This document shows positions 14,490-24,871 of a stretch of 64,000 nucleotides of DNA, in pieces. The notes beneath the pieces are model-generated. The model was not told where the DNA came from, searched no databases, and saw only the letters and a program-made list of their open reading frames with translations. Source of the stretch: Seminibacterium arietis (GTDB lineage Bacteria > Pseudomonadota > Gammaproteobacteria > Enterobacterales > Pasteurellaceae). A program made the translations under genes and the position numbers. Position 1 is the first letter of the stretch; every line of letters starts with the position of its first letter. The stretch lies in NCBI RefSeq assembly GCF_042675725.1, contig NZ_JBHTJN010000008.1, positions 1 to 64,000 of the forward strand. Reading direction: 5' to 3'.

Positions 14490-15563
14490 ATGACTGATAA
14501 AGAATGTCGAAAAATTATCCATATTGATATGGATTGCTTTTATGCTTCCATTGAAATTAGGAATAATCCCAGTTTGCAGCATCAGCCTGTTGCTGTAGGA
14601 GGAATGGTATCTCATCGAGGTGTTCTAAGCACTTGTAATTATATTGCTCGACAATATGGATTACGTAGTGCTATGCCGACAGCCCAAGCTTTTAAACTTT
14701 GCCCTAATTTAGTTCTATTGCCTGTAAATATGCCTCTGTATAAAGAAGTTTCTCAACATATACAGTCTATTTTTTATCGCTATACTGAATTAGTTGAAGC
14801 AATTTCTTTAGATGAAGCTTATTTAGACGTAACAGATTGTTCTTTTTGTTATGGCTCAGCAACATGGATTGCACAAGCTATTCGGCAAGCTATTTCTGCT
14901 GAAACAGGATTGACCGCTTCAGCAGGTATTGCACCGCTGAAATTTTTAGCTAAAGTTGCTTCAGATATAAATAAACCTAATGGTCAATTTGTAATTAAAC
15001 CAGAAGAAGTTACTGAATTTATTCAAAATTTACCATTGTGTCATATTCCAGGCATTGGAAAAGTGACAACGCAACGTTTATCACAAATGGGGCTACATAC
15101 TTGTGCTGATGTGCAACAAATAGAGCAATCCTTATTGTTAAACAAGTTCGGTAAAATAGGGCAGCGAATCTGGTTGTTTAGTCAAGGTAAGGATAATAGG
15201 CAAGTGCAACCTCATAGAAAACGCAAATCAGTTGGAGTAGAAATCACTTTATTAAAAAATATTACCGCACTTGATAAAGGTATTGAAATTGTTAAGACAC
15301 TTTATTTCAACCTATTAACACGCATTCGCCATAGTTGTCCTTATATTCCACTGGAAAATATTCGTAGAATAGGTATAAAATTGAAGTTCGATGATTTCAA
15401 AATAACTACTTTAGAAAAAAGTGCGGTGGAATTGAATCAAGAAAATTTTATCTATTTATTAAGAAGCATTTGGCAACGTAGTGCAGGACGAGAAATTCGC
15501 TTAATCGGTTTGCATGTTCATTTACCAGAAACAACGAATGAAAAACAAATGAGTTTATTTTAG
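14490..15563 (+). CDS. dinB: DNA polymerase IV (translesion, Y family)
   Basis: 357 residues from the ATG at 14490. HIDMDCFYASIE near the N-terminus and ISLDEAYLDVT (around residue 100) hold the metal-binding acidic residues; CHIPGIGKVTTQRL is the helix-hairpin-helix; the C-terminal little-finger domain ends in QMSLF, a good beta-clamp binding motif. The enzyme bypasses DNA lesions at the cost of accuracy. An uptake sequence (14479-14487) sits directly before the start codon where a ribosome site would be expected, and no Shine-Dalgarno is evident. No LexA box was found upstream. Confidence 0.92.
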   Translation: MTDKECRKIIHIDMDCFYASIEIRNNPSLQHQPVAVGGMVSHRGVLSTCNYIARQYGLRSAMPTAQAFKLCPNLVLLPVNMPLYKEVSQHIQSIFYRYTELVEAISLDEAYLDVTDCSFCYGSATWIAQAIRQAISAETGLTASAGIAPLKFLAKVASDINKPNGQFVIKPEEVTEFIQNLPLCHIPGIGKVTTQRLSQMGLHTCADVQQIEQSLLLNKFGKIGQRIWLFSQGKDNRQVQPHRKRKSVGVEITLLKNITALDKGIEIVKTLYFNLLTRIRHSCPYIPLENIRRIGIKLKFDDFKITTLEKSAVELNQENFIYLLRSIWQRSAGREIRLIGLHVHLPETTNEKQMSLF

Positions 15564-15575
15564 AGGGATGACGCT

Positions 15576-16487
15576 ATGAAAAATAATTCATTACAACATA
15601 TGTCGGAGCGTATTAAACAAGCTGTTAATAAAATTGAGAATAGACAGTTAGCTCAGGATTTATGGTATATATTAGGAGAACGACATTTTGAGGGATTTTT
15701 ACCGCACTTTGTAGTAAATCATTTTTGTGCAAAATATCATTTAACGGATAAAGAGTTTGCTTTAATCTCGTTACCAATTAGTGCTTGTTATGCTAATACA
15801 GGAGTTTCTCATTTTAATGTTGGTGCTATTGCAAGAGGCGAAAGTGGTAATTTCTATTTTGGTGCAAATCAAGAGTTTTGTGCAACTAATATACAACAAA
15901 CAATTCACGCAGAACAAAGTGCAATTTCTCATGCATGGATTAGGGGGGAAACTAAACTTACTGATATTACAGTGAATTACACGCCTTGCGGTCATTGTCG
16001 TCAATTTATGAATGAATTGAATAGTGCAGAGACTTTAAAAATTCATTTACCACACAGCCAAAACAATTCCTTACATCAATATTTACCAGATTCTTTTGGT
16101 CCTCAAAATTTAGATATTGATAATCGTTTATTTGATAAAAAAGAGAATGGATTGCGTTTTTCCACAGAAGATCCTGTTATTCAAGCAGCTCTTGAAGCAG
16201 CAAATCGATCTCATGCACCTTATTCTAATAGTTTTTCAGGAATTGCTCTGCAACTCCAAGATAAACGAATTTTTCAAGGTAGTTATGCTGAGAATGCAGC
16301 GTTTAATCCTTCTTTACCAGCTTTGCAAACAGCATTAAATTATTTGCTTTTAAGTGGTAATGAAGTTGAAAATATTGAAAGAGCTGTTTTGATAGAACAT
16401 CCGATGAGTTTATCTTATCGAGCAATGGCTGAAGACTTGCTAGCTTATTTAGTAGAAAATGTGACACTAGAGTATATTAGCTTATAA
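15576..16487 (+). CDS. cdd: Cytidine deaminase, dimeric enterobacterial type
   Basis: 303 residues, the long Cdd form with a catalytic N-terminal half and a degenerate C-terminal repeat. TIHAEQSAISHA (about residue 109) supplies zinc His and catalytic Glu, and TPCGHCRQFMNE the two zinc Cys. The second half keeps the SHAPYSNSFSGIAL fold signature without zinc ligands. It deaminates cytidine and deoxycytidine in pyrimidine salvage. It begins 12 nt after dinB, so the two may be cotranscribed. The GAGGGATG before the start acts as ribosome site. Confidence 0.92.
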   Translation: MKNNSLQHMSERIKQAVNKIENRQLAQDLWYILGERHFEGFLPHFVVNHFCAKYHLTDKEFALISLPISACYANTGVSHFNVGAIARGESGNFYFGANQEFCATNIQQTIHAEQSAISHAWIRGETKLTDITVNYTPCGHCRQFMNELNSAETLKIHLPHSQNNSLHQYLPDSFGPQNLDIDNRLFDKKENGLRFSTEDPVIQAALEAANRSHAPYSNSFSGIALQLQDKRIFQGSYAENAAFNPSLPALQTALNYLLLSGNEVENIERAVLIEHPMSLSYRAMAEDLLAYLVENVTLEYISL

Positions 16488-16571
16488 CAAAATATCGCTG
16501 ATAGTCGTTCTATTTATTTTATTATTAATAATGTTTTTCTATAATGTGGGCGAAATTTTAAAGGTAAAAAA

Positions 16572-17357
16572 ATGAAAATAGCATTAGGTATTGAATATAA
16601 CGGCGAATCCTATTTTGGTTGGCAGCGTCAAGCAAGTGTAGAAAGCGTTCAAGAAAAACTAGAAAGTGCGGTTGCTTTTGTAGCAAATGAAGAATGCCCC
16701 ATATTTTGTGCTGGGCGAACAGACGCTGGTGTACATGCTACAGGACAGGTAGTGCATTTTGATACTACAGCTGTTCGTTTAGAAAAAGCATGGAGTTTTG
16801 GAATTAATGCTAATTTACCTAATGATATCGCAGTACGTTGGGCAAAAATTGTTGATGATGATTTTCATGCTCGCTTTAGTGCTACGGCTCGTCGTTATCG
16901 CTATATCATTTATAACCATAAATTACGTCCTGCAATTTTAGCTTCTGGGCTTACTCATTATCATGGTGAATTAGATCATTCTTTAATGCATCAAGCAGCA
17001 CAAGCATTACTCGGGGAGCATGATTTTTCATCGTTTCGAGCAGCACAATGTCAATCAAATACACCTTGGAGAAATATTCATCATTTAAATGTTTTTCGAC
17101 AAGGAAATTACATTATCGTAGATATTCAAGCAAATGCTTTTGTTCATCATATGGTACGTAATATTGTAGGAAGTTTGCTTGAAGTGGGATGTAAAAATCA
17201 ACCGATAGAATGGATTTCTTGGTTATTAGCACAAAAAGACCGCACTTTGGCAGCACCAACGGCAAAAGCAACAGGGTTATATTTAGTTGATGTACATTAT
17301 CCTGATCATTTTGCATTGCCTAAAAATCAATTAGGTCCGTTATTTTTAGAACAATAA
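16572..17357 (+). CDS. truA: tRNA pseudouridine(38-40) synthase TruA
   Basis: 261 residues. FCAGRTDAGVHATGQVVHFD (around residue 50) contains the catalytic Asp, and FVHHMVRNIVGSLLEVG is the conserved C-terminal stretch. It modifies U38-U40 in the anticodon arm of many tRNAs. AAGG lies upstream of the ATG. It precedes accD-folC by 91 nt; in E. coli truA, dedA, accD and folC are also neighbours, but dedA is not between them here and a DedA-family gene lies separately at 45.5 kb. Confidence 0.93.
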   Translation: MKIALGIEYNGESYFGWQRQASVESVQEKLESAVAFVANEECPIFCAGRTDAGVHATGQVVHFDTTAVRLEKAWSFGINANLPNDIAVRWAKIVDDDFHARFSATARRYRYIIYNHKLRPAILASGLTHYHGELDHSLMHQAAQALLGEHDFSSFRAAQCQSNTPWRNIHHLNVFRQGNYIIVDIQANAFVHHMVRNIVGSLLEVGCKNQPIEWISWLLAQKDRTLAAPTAKATGLYLVDVHYPDHFALPKNQLGPLFLEQ

Positions 17358-17448
17358 CTTTAAATCACAATAGACTGTTATTACTAGCATATTATGCTAA
17401 ATTATGGTCTAATACTGAGATTATTCTCGTTAGCAAAAAAGGTTAACC

Positions 17449-18351
17449 ATGAGTTGGATTGATAAAATTTTTAGTAAAACTACATCTTCAAGTTCTCGTA
17501 AAGCTAATGTACCTGAAGGTGTATGGACCAAATGCACTTCTTGTGAGCAAGTGTTGTATCGTGATGAATTAACACGTAATTTAGAAGTTTGTCCAAAATG
17601 TGATCATCACATGCGAATTGATGCTAGAGTACGTTTGTTAGCCTTGTTAGATAAAGGTAGTACACAAGAAATAGCTGCTGATTTAGAGCCTAAAGATATT
17701 TTGAAGTTTAAAGATCTAAAGAAATATAAAGATCGACTTGTTGCTGCACAAAAAGAAACAGGGGAGAAAGATGCGTTAATTTCAATGTCTGGTACATTAT
17801 ATGGCATGCCAATTGTTGTAGCTGCTTCAAACTTTAATTTTATGGGTGGCTCTATGGGTGCTGTAACAGGGGCAAAATTTGTACAATCTGCAGAAAAAGC
17901 TATCGCTGAAAATTGTTCTTTTGTCTGTTTTTCTGCTAGTGGTGGTGCACGAATGCAGGAAGCATTAATTTCACTAATGCAAATGGCAAAAACAAGTGCA
18001 GTATTAGCTAAAATGCGTGAAAAAGGAATTCCTTTTATTTCTGTTTTAACGGATCCAACTCTAGGTGGAGTATCCGCTAGTTTTGCAATGCTGGGAGATA
18101 TTAATATTGCTGAGCCAAAAGCATTGATAGGCTTTGCAGGACCTCGTGTTATTGAACAAACTGTGCGAGAAAAATTACCAGAGGGTTTTCAACGTAGTGA
18201 ATTTTTACTAGAAAAAGGGGCAATTGATATGATTGTAAGACGTGCGGACATGAGAGAAACGTTAGCCTCTTTATTAAGTAAACTTTCTAATAAGCCATCA
18301 CCTTTTGTTGAGCCTGAATTACTAGAAGATATAGCTGAAAATGAACAATAA
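17449..18351 (+). CDS. accD: Acetyl-CoA carboxylase carboxyltransferase subunit beta
   Basis: 300 residues. A four-Cys zinc ribbon (C29, C32, C48, C51) is followed by the crotonase-type carboxyltransferase domain with GGSMGAVTGAKFV and SASGGARMQEAL, which forms the oxyanion hole. With AccA it transfers the carboxyl group from biotin to acetyl-CoA, the first step of fatty acid synthesis. Ribosome site AAGGTTAACC. Its 3' end overlaps folC by 11 nt. Confidence 0.95.
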   Translation: MSWIDKIFSKTTSSSSRKANVPEGVWTKCTSCEQVLYRDELTRNLEVCPKCDHHMRIDARVRLLALLDKGSTQEIAADLEPKDILKFKDLKKYKDRLVAAQKETGEKDALISMSGTLYGMPIVVAASNFNFMGGSMGAVTGAKFVQSAEKAIAENCSFVCFSASGGARMQEALISLMQMAKTSAVLAKMREKGIPFISVLTDPTLGGVSASFAMLGDINIAEPKALIGFAGPRVIEQTVREKLPEGFQRSEFLLEKGAIDMIVRRADMRETLASLLSKLSNKPSPFVEPELLEDIAENEQ

Positions 18352-19669
18352 AGTACATCAATTACAAGCCACTTCGCCACTTTCAGAGTGGCTTTCTTAT
18401 TTAGAAAATGCTCATGTTAAAACTATTGATTTAGGACTTGAGCGAGTAAAATCTGTAGCAGAACAGTTAGACTTGTTGCATCCAGCCCCTTTTATTATTA
18501 CGGTAGGTGGAACAAATGGGAAAGGCACAACTTGTCGTTTACTTGAAATGATTTTACTTGAAGCAAACTTAAGAGTAGGCGTTTACTCCTCTCCTCATTT
18601 GTTACATTACGCAGAGCGTGTACGGATTCAAAATCAGCAATTAGCAGATGAATTACATTGTCAATCATTTGATTTTATTAATAAAAATAAAACTCATTCA
18701 CTAACTTACTTTGAGTTTTCTACTTTGTCTGCCTTGTATTTATTTAAACAAGCAAAGCTGGATGTGGTCATTCTAGAAGTCGGATTAGGTGGTCGACTTG
18801 ATGCAACTAATATTGTTGATAACGATATTGCGGTAATCACTTCGATTGATATTGATCATACAGATTTTTTAGGTGACGATCGTGAAACTATTGGTTTTGA
18901 AAAAGCAGGTATTTTTCGTCAGCATAAAATGGCTATTATCGGTGAACCAAATATTCCCAATAGTATCTTTGAACAGGGTAAAATTCAAAACTGTCAGTTA
19001 ATTTGTCGCGATATTGAATGGACATTTAAACAAGTAAACGAAACTTGGTGTTGGCAGCAAGGAAAAGTGCGGTTAGAAAATCTACCAATTCCGCAAATCC
19101 CCCTTGCGAATGCAGCAACGGCTCTAGCTGTAGTACAACAATTGCCTTTCTCTATATTTAAATCACAAATAGTGCGGGCTTTACAACAAGTAGAGCTGAC
19201 AGGTCGTTTTCAAAAAATAAAATTAACTCAATTAAGTAATATAGCTAAAAAATTGAATATTGCAGTAGAAAATTTACCTTCAATTATTATTGATGTAGGA
19301 CACAATCCTCATGCGGCTCGTTATTTAGCTGAAAAATTAACCGCACTTAAAATTCAGACTAGAGGTAAAATTTTCGCTATTTGTGGCATTCTAAAGGATA
19401 AAGATGCAAAAGGAATATTATCGCCTTTACTTTCTATAATAGACGATTGGTATTGCATTGGTTTACAGGGATCTAGAGGGCAATCGGGAAATGATTTATT
19501 AAATTTGCTGAAACAAGTTGCCGAATCAGAAAATCATTTTCTCTCAGCACAAAGTGACGATAATATTTTTTCTGTTTTTCAAACAGTGGTGAATAATTCA
19601 CATAAAAATGACATTATCCTAGTTTTTGGTTCATTTTATACTGTGAGCGATTTTTTGCAGTTATTATAA
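18341..19669 (+). CDS. folC: Bifunctional folylpolyglutamate/dihydrofolate synthase
   Basis: 442 residues of the Mur ligase superfamily. TVGGTNGKGTTCRLLEMIL (around residue 54) is the ATP-binding P-loop, VILEVGLGGRLDATNIVDND and ITSIDIDHTDFLG form the central domain, and IIDVGHNPHAARYLAEKL marks the C-terminal domain. It makes dihydrofolate from dihydropteroate and then adds glutamates to folates. Its start lies inside the end of accD, as in E. coli. A hairpin at 19699-19716 follows. Confidence 0.93.
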   Translation: MNNKVHQLQATSPLSEWLSYLENAHVKTIDLGLERVKSVAEQLDLLHPAPFIITVGGTNGKGTTCRLLEMILLEANLRVGVYSSPHLLHYAERVRIQNQQLADELHCQSFDFINKNKTHSLTYFEFSTLSALYLFKQAKLDVVILEVGLGGRLDATNIVDNDIAVITSIDIDHTDFLGDDRETIGFEKAGIFRQHKMAIIGEPNIPNSIFEQGKIQNCQLICRDIEWTFKQVNETWCWQQGKVRLENLPIPQIPLANAATALAVVQQLPFSIFKSQIVRALQQVELTGRFQKIKLTQLSNIAKKLNIAVENLPSIIIDVGHNPHAARYLAEKLTALKIQTRGKIFAICGILKDKDAKGILSPLLSIIDDWYCIGLQGSRGQSGNDLLNLLKQVAESENHFLSAQSDDNIFSVFQTVVNNSHKNDIILVFGSFYTVSDFLQLL

Positions 19670-19698
19670 CCAGTCGTTTAAATCAATTTTATATTTTA

Positions 19699-19716
19699 AA
19701 GGGCGTAATCGCCCTT
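19699..19716. terminator. Hairpin between convergent folC and cls
   Basis: Stem AAGGGCG/CGCCCTT (19699-19705 with 19710-19716) around the loop TAAT. T-rich on one side and A-rich on the other, so it can serve both genes. Confidence 0.6.
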
Positions 19717-19732
19717 GATTTATGTATGACAA

Positions 19733-21196
19733 TCATAATAATGGACTAAACAAGAAGAACAATCGTTCCCAAAGGCGGTGATAAACAGGACGTTTTTTCC
19801 AAGTATCTAATGCTAAAGGAGAAGATTTGCTGATATAACTTTGTTGTAATAATTTAATTTTATTTGCAAATTCAATATCTTCTACAACCATAGTTACCTC
19901 AAAATTAAGTAGAAAACTACGCATATCCATATTTACAGTACCCACTAATGATAAACATTCATCAATTAATACACTTTTTGTATGTAATAATCCCTGTTCA
20001 AATTTGTAAATTTTTACTCCAGCAGTTAAGAGTTCGTCAAAAAAAGTTCGACTTGCCCAATTAACCATGAGTGAGTCATTTCTCTTCGGCAAAATCAAAG
20101 TAACTTGAACTCCTCTTAATGCTGCGATTCTCAATGCTTCTGCAATGTTATGGCTAGGTACAAAATATGGAGAAGTAATAGTAATGCTCTTTTGGGCAGA
20201 AAAAATAGCAAGAGATAAAGCTTGAGTTACTAAGTCATCAGGAAACCCTGGTCCTGTAGCTAAAATTTGTACCGCATGACAGTTAGGCTGATCAACTGCC
20301 ATAATAGGGCAAGGTGGCAGTTCTAAAGGTAGCTCCTCGTTAGTTTCAATTTCCCAATCCCAAGCATGCAGGCTATTAAAAATAGAAGAAACAGGTCCTT
20401 TAATTCTTACCATAATATCAACCCATTCACCTAATTTACTGTTTTTCTTGAAAATCTTAGGATCAACCATGTTCATGCTTCCAGTGTAAGCAATTTGATT
20501 ATCGATCACAATAATTTTACGATGCTGACGTAGATCAATTCGACTAAAAAACATGCGTAATAGATTTACATGTAATGTTTCAATAATTTTTACGCCATGC
20601 CTTTCCATTAATAGTCGGCTTTGACTTTTTAAAAAACGATGGCTTCCCACACTATCTAATACTATACGAACATTAATTCCTCTTTTTGCCGCTCGAATTA
20701 AGGCTTGTTGTACATGATCAATTAAACCACCATCAGACCAAATATAAAAAACCATATTAATTGACTGATTTGCTTGATCTATATCATTGATAATACTTTG
20801 AATGATGCTATCAGGAGTAGCAAAGATTTGTAATTCATTTCCAAGTACACAAGGAATATTCAATCGATTGCGAGCTAAATCAAACAAAGGACTATAATTT
20901 AAAGTGTGATGACTTCTGATTAAATTATGACACTGTGCAAGTTCATCAAACCATTGCGTAAATTTAGGATGTAGGCGTTTGAAAGCTTTAGCTCGTTTTG
21001 TACCTAAATTAATTTCACCAAAAACTAAATAAGCGATAATACCAACAACAGGAATAAGATAAATAATCATTAGCCAAGATATTGTTGCTGATACAGATTG
21101 TTTTTTTACAATGAGTCTTATGGTAATTGTAATTGTTAAAATCCACATTATTACTGGAAAAATATAAGCAATAATTTGTTCAATTGAAAGGTTCAT
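19733..21196 (-). CDS. cls: Cardiolipin synthase, ClsA type
   Basis: 487 residues. Two N-terminal membrane helices (about 8-28 and 38-60) are followed by two phospholipase-D domains with HKD motifs: QHRKIIVIDNQIAYTGSMN near residue 227 and LHTKSVLIDECLSLVGTVN near residue 406. It joins two phosphatidylglycerols into cardiolipin plus glycerol in the inner membrane. The start ATG is preceded by a weak ribosome site, and an uptake sequence (21203-21211) overlaps its leader. A single-gene unit convergent with folC. Confidence 0.92.
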   Translation of the reverse strand: MNLSIEQIIAYIFPVIMWILTITITIRLIVKKQSVSATISWLMIIYLIPVVGIIAYLVFGEINLGTKRAKAFKRLHPKFTQWFDELAQCHNLIRSHHTLNYSPLFDLARNRLNIPCVLGNELQIFATPDSIIQSIINDIDQANQSINMVFYIWSDGGLIDHVQQALIRAAKRGINVRIVLDSVGSHRFLKSQSRLLMERHGVKIIETLHVNLLRMFFSRIDLRQHRKIIVIDNQIAYTGSMNMVDPKIFKKNSKLGEWVDIMVRIKGPVSSIFNSLHAWDWEIETNEELPLELPPCPIMAVDQPNCHAVQILATGPGFPDDLVTQALSLAIFSAQKSITITSPYFVPSHNIAEALRIAALRGVQVTLILPKRNDSLMVNWASRTFFDELLTAGVKIYKFEQGLLHTKSVLIDECLSLVGTVNMDMRSFLLNFEVTMVVEDIEFANKIKLLQQSYISKSSPLALDTWKKRPVYHRLWERLFFLFSPLL

Positions 21197-21466
21197 TTAA
21201 TCACCGCACTTTTAATGATAGCTTGTTTTTATGATTATTTTGTTCGATTCTAGCACTTTTTATCGATTTTGTGACAAATATAGATGATAGTAAAGAGAAT
21301 TACAAAATAGTTTAAATAAACTAAATTTCAACAGGTTGATTCTGTTAAATTTGAGATAATGACAAAATTTGATAATAAAAACGTGATTTTTTAACAAGTT
21401 AGTATTATCATTGACGGAGTATTCGTAAAATATAATTTGATTATTTAATCGTCATAGAGGATAGGT

Positions 21467-22456
21467 ATGCAACACCTTAAAGAGATAACTGAACAGGCAG
21501 CTAAAGCCATTGCTGAATTAACAGAAGGAGACTTACAGGCACTTGATGATGTACGAGTGGCTTTTTTTGGTAAAAAAGGTCATTTCACACAGTTGATGCA
21601 AGGTCTACGCAATGTTTCTCCTGAAGAACGTCCAGCTATTGGAGCAAAAATTAATCAAGCTAGACAGCAAGTCCTTGAATTATTAAATTGCAAAAAATCC
21701 CAATGGGAAGAATCTGCATTAAATGCACAACTTGCAAAAGAAAGTATTGACGTAAGTTTGCCAGGTCGTAAATCTGAATTAGGCGGTTTACATCCTGTTA
21801 CTATGACAATTGAACGTGTAGTAAAATTTTTTTCCACGCTTGGTTTTACAGTAGAAACTGGTCCTGAAGTAGAAACAGATTATTATAATTTTGATGCTTT
21901 AAATATCCCTGCACATCATCCAGCTAGAGCTGATCATGATACCTTCTGGTTTGATGCTCAACGTTTATTAAGAACACAGACTTCAGGTGTTCAAATTCGT
22001 ACAATGGAAAAAATGCAACCGCCAATTCGTATTATGGCACCTGGTCGTGTTTATCGTAATGACTATGATCAAACTCACACACCTATGTTTCATCAGATTG
22101 AATTGCTTTATGTGGATAAAAAAGCAAATTTTACAGAGTTAAAAGGACTATTGCATGATTTTCTTCGAGCTTTTTTTGAAGAAGATTTACAAGTGCGGTT
22201 TCGTCCATCTTATTTTCCCTTTACTGAACCTTCCGCCGAAGTCGATGTTATGGGGAAAAATGGTAAATGGCTAGAAGTGTTGGGCTGCGGTGTCATTCAT
22301 CCAAACGTGTTGCGAAACGTAGGTATTGATCCTGAACAATATTCAGGTTTTGCAGTAGGGATGGGCGTTGAACGTTTAACCATGCTTCGTTACAATGTCA
22401 CAGATTTACGGGCTTTTTTTGAAAATGATTTACGCTTCTTGAAGCAATTTAAATAA
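21467..22456 (+). CDS. pheS: Phenylalanyl-tRNA synthetase alpha subunit
   Basis: 329 residues. An N-terminal coiled-coil arm (about 1-90) precedes the class II catalytic core with motif 2 (RVYRNDYDQTHTPMFHQIE) and motif 3 (GMGVERLTMLRYNVTDLR). With PheT it forms the alpha2-beta2 enzyme that charges tRNA-Phe. GAGGATAGGT precedes the start. The 270-nt leader upstream has a TATAAT and TTGACG at poor spacing; no attenuator hairpin or Phe-rich leader peptide was recognised. Confidence 0.95.
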   Translation: MQHLKEITEQAAKAIAELTEGDLQALDDVRVAFFGKKGHFTQLMQGLRNVSPEERPAIGAKINQARQQVLELLNCKKSQWEESALNAQLAKESIDVSLPGRKSELGGLHPVTMTIERVVKFFSTLGFTVETGPEVETDYYNFDALNIPAHHPARADHDTFWFDAQRLLRTQTSGVQIRTMEKMQPPIRIMAPGRVYRNDYDQTHTPMFHQIELLYVDKKANFTELKGLLHDFLRAFFEEDLQVRFRPSYFPFTEPSAEVDVMGKNGKWLEVLGCGVIHPNVLRNVGIDPEQYSGFAVGMGVERLTMLRYNVTDLRAFFENDLRFLKQFK

Positions 22457-22480
22457 TGGTAATTAGAGTAGAGAAATAAT

Positions 22481-24868
22481 ATGAAATTCAGTGAATTATG
22501 GGTGCGAGAATGGGTTAATCCCACAATTAGTACAGAACAATTATGTGAACAAATTACCATGCTTGGTTTAGAAGTCGATTCGGTCGATTCTGTGGCGGGA
22601 GCATTCAACGGAGTTGTTATAGGCGAAGTGGTAGAATGTAATCAACATCCTGATGCTGATAAATTACGTGTAACAAAAGTAAACATTGGTACAGAACGCT
22701 TATTAGATATAGTATGTGGAGCTCCAAACTGTCGTTTAGGATTAAAAGTAGCCTGTGCTATTGAGGGGGTAGTTTTACCTGGTAACTTTAAAATTAAAAA
22801 AACTAAATTACGTGGGCAACCTTCAGAAGGCATGCTTTGTTCGTTCAGTGAATTGGGCATTTCAGATGAGCATAATGGCATTATTGAGCTACCGCAAGAT
22901 GCTCCAATTGGTGAAGATCTACGCCGTTATTTAAATTTAGATGATAACAGTATTGAAATTAGCTTAACACCAAACCGTGCAGATTGTTTGAGTATCTCGG
23001 GTATTGCTCGTGAAATTGGTGTGGCAAATAAATTAGCCATAAATCCACCGCACTTTGAATCAGTAAATGTAACTATTACGGATAAACCAACTATCGAAGT
23101 ACTTGCTCCGCAAGCTTGCCCTCGTTATTTATTGCGTACATTAAAAAATATCAATATAAAGACCAGTACACCAATATGGCTAAAAGAAAAATTACGCCGT
23201 TGTGGTATTCGTTCAGTTGACCCAGTAGTTGATGTTACTAACTATATTTTGCTAGAGCTAGGACAACCAATGCATGCTTTTGATGCGGAAAAAGTAGTGC
23301 AACCGTTTCAAGTACGATTTGCAAAAGAAGGGGAAAAACTAGTATTACTAGATGGCACGACAGCCGAGTTACAAAGTAATACGTTAGTGATTGCTGATCA
23401 AAAAGCCCCTCTTGCTATGGCTGGAATCTTTGGTGGTGAAGCTAGCGGAGTAAATAGTGAAACTAAAGATGTCATTTTAGAAGCTGCATTTTTTGCACCA
23501 CTTGCGATTGCAGGTAAAGCACGACAATATGGTTTACACACTGAGTCATCTCACCGTTTTGAGCGTGGTGTCGATTTTGAATTGCAACGTCAAGCAATGG
23601 AAAGAGCAACAGCACTTTTATTAGAAATTTGCGGTGGTGAAGCTGGTGAAATTTGCGAAGTAGTAAGTGCGGTGGATTTACCAAAAGTTAATATAATAAA
23701 ATTACGCCGTAACAAATTAGATCATTTACTTGGTCATCACATTGAAACTGAAGCAGTTACTGAGATTCTAACTCGCCTTGGCTTTATTGTAGACTATCAA
23801 CAAGATTCATGGATTGTAACCTCTGCGAGCTGGCGTTTCGATATTGAAATTGAGGAAGATTTAATTGAAGAAGTTGCTCGCATCTATGGTTACAATAATA
23901 TTCCAAATAGTGCCCCGCTTGCACATTTACAAATGAAAAAATCTTCAGAGTCGGCTCTAGATTTAAGTCGAGTTCGCACTGCATTTGTAGATAGCGACTA
24001 TCAGGAAATCGTATCTTATAGTTTTGTTGATCCACAAATTCAGCAGCTATTACATCCAGAACAAGAAGCATTAATTTTACCAAATCCGATTTCTAGTGAA
24101 ATGTCGGCAATGCGAGTATCATTGTTGACAGGATTATTAAATACTGTCATGTATAACCAAAATCGTCAGCAGAATCGTATTCGTCTATTTGAAACAGGTT
24201 TACGTTTTATTGTTGATAGCGAAGCTGAAAACGGTGTTCGTCAAGAAATGGTGATTGGTGGGGTAATTGTTGGTGATAAATATCCAATACACTGGGAATT
24301 TAAAGGTACGCCTGTTGATTTCTTTGATCTTAAAGGGGATCTTGAACGTGTCTTATCATTAACAAATGTAACAAACAAGTTGAGTTTTATTGCAAAATCA
24401 TATCCAGCTTTACATCCAGGACAGTCTGCTGCAATCCTGCTTGATGGGCAGGAAATTGGTTTTATTGGTACTGTACATCCAAAAGTTGTGCAAAAATTAG
24501 GATTATCGGGAAAGCCAATCGTATTTGAAGTTCTATGGTCTGCAATTTCACAACGTCATGTTCCGAATGCAAAAGATATTTCTCGTTTTCCTGCTAATAA
24601 GCGAGATATTGCTGTTGTGTTAGATTGCTCCATTGCCGCAGAAGAAGTGATTAACATATGTCGTCATGCGGGTGGCAAACAACTCGTAAATGTTGATTTA
24701 TTTGATGTTTATCAAGGCGATAATTTACCAGCTGGGAAAAAAAGTTTAGCTGTTAGTTTGACAATTCAAGATACTGAGAAAACGCTTGAAGAAAAAGATA
24801 TTAATACCGTCATTTCTGTTGTATTATCCAAATTAGAAAAAGATCTTAATGCTTATTTGAGAGAGTAA
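22481..24868 (+). CDS. pheT: Phenylalanyl-tRNA synthetase beta subunit
   Basis: 795 residues, full length. Domains in order: an N-terminal tRNA-binding/OB fold (about 40-150), B3/B4 editing domain containing HAFDAEK (about 210-400), B5, a class II core-like domain, and the C-terminal anticodon-binding (FDX-ACB) fold with ISRFPANKRDIAVVLD. It recognises tRNA-Phe and edits mischarged Tyr. It follows pheS by 24 nt and is followed by ihfA after 3 nt, the same order as in E. coli. Confidence 0.95.
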   Translation: MKFSELWVREWVNPTISTEQLCEQITMLGLEVDSVDSVAGAFNGVVIGEVVECNQHPDADKLRVTKVNIGTERLLDIVCGAPNCRLGLKVACAIEGVVLPGNFKIKKTKLRGQPSEGMLCSFSELGISDEHNGIIELPQDAPIGEDLRRYLNLDDNSIEISLTPNRADCLSISGIAREIGVANKLAINPPHFESVNVTITDKPTIEVLAPQACPRYLLRTLKNINIKTSTPIWLKEKLRRCGIRSVDPVVDVTNYILLELGQPMHAFDAEKVVQPFQVRFAKEGEKLVLLDGTTAELQSNTLVIADQKAPLAMAGIFGGEASGVNSETKDVILEAAFFAPLAIAGKARQYGLHTESSHRFERGVDFELQRQAMERATALLLEICGGEAGEICEVVSAVDLPKVNIIKLRRNKLDHLLGHHIETEAVTEILTRLGFIVDYQQDSWIVTSASWRFDIEIEEDLIEEVARIYGYNNIPNSAPLAHLQMKKSSESALDLSRVRTAFVDSDYQEIVSYSFVDPQIQQLLHPEQEALILPNPISSEMSAMRVSLLTGLLNTVMYNQNRQQNRIRLFETGLRFIVDSEAENGVRQEMVIGGVIVGDKYPIHWEFKGTPVDFFDLKGDLERVLSLTNVTNKLSFIAKSYPALHPGQSAAILLDGQEIGFIGTVHPKVVQKLGLSGKPIVFEVLWSAISQRHVPNAKDISRFPANKRDIAVVLDCSIAAEEVINICRHAGGKQLVNVDLFDVYQGDNLPAGKKSLAVSLTIQDTEKTLEEKDINTVISVVLSKLEKDLNAYLRE

Positions 24869-24871
24869 ATT

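Noticed and set aside
21413..21438. TTGACG...TATAAT before pheS as a promoter
   Set aside because: The spacer is only 14 nt; a real start may lie here but cannot be supported.
22389..22401. GTTACAATGTCAC in pheS, one mismatch from matS
   Set aside because: The mismatch is in the invariant GTGAC half-site, so I do not count it.
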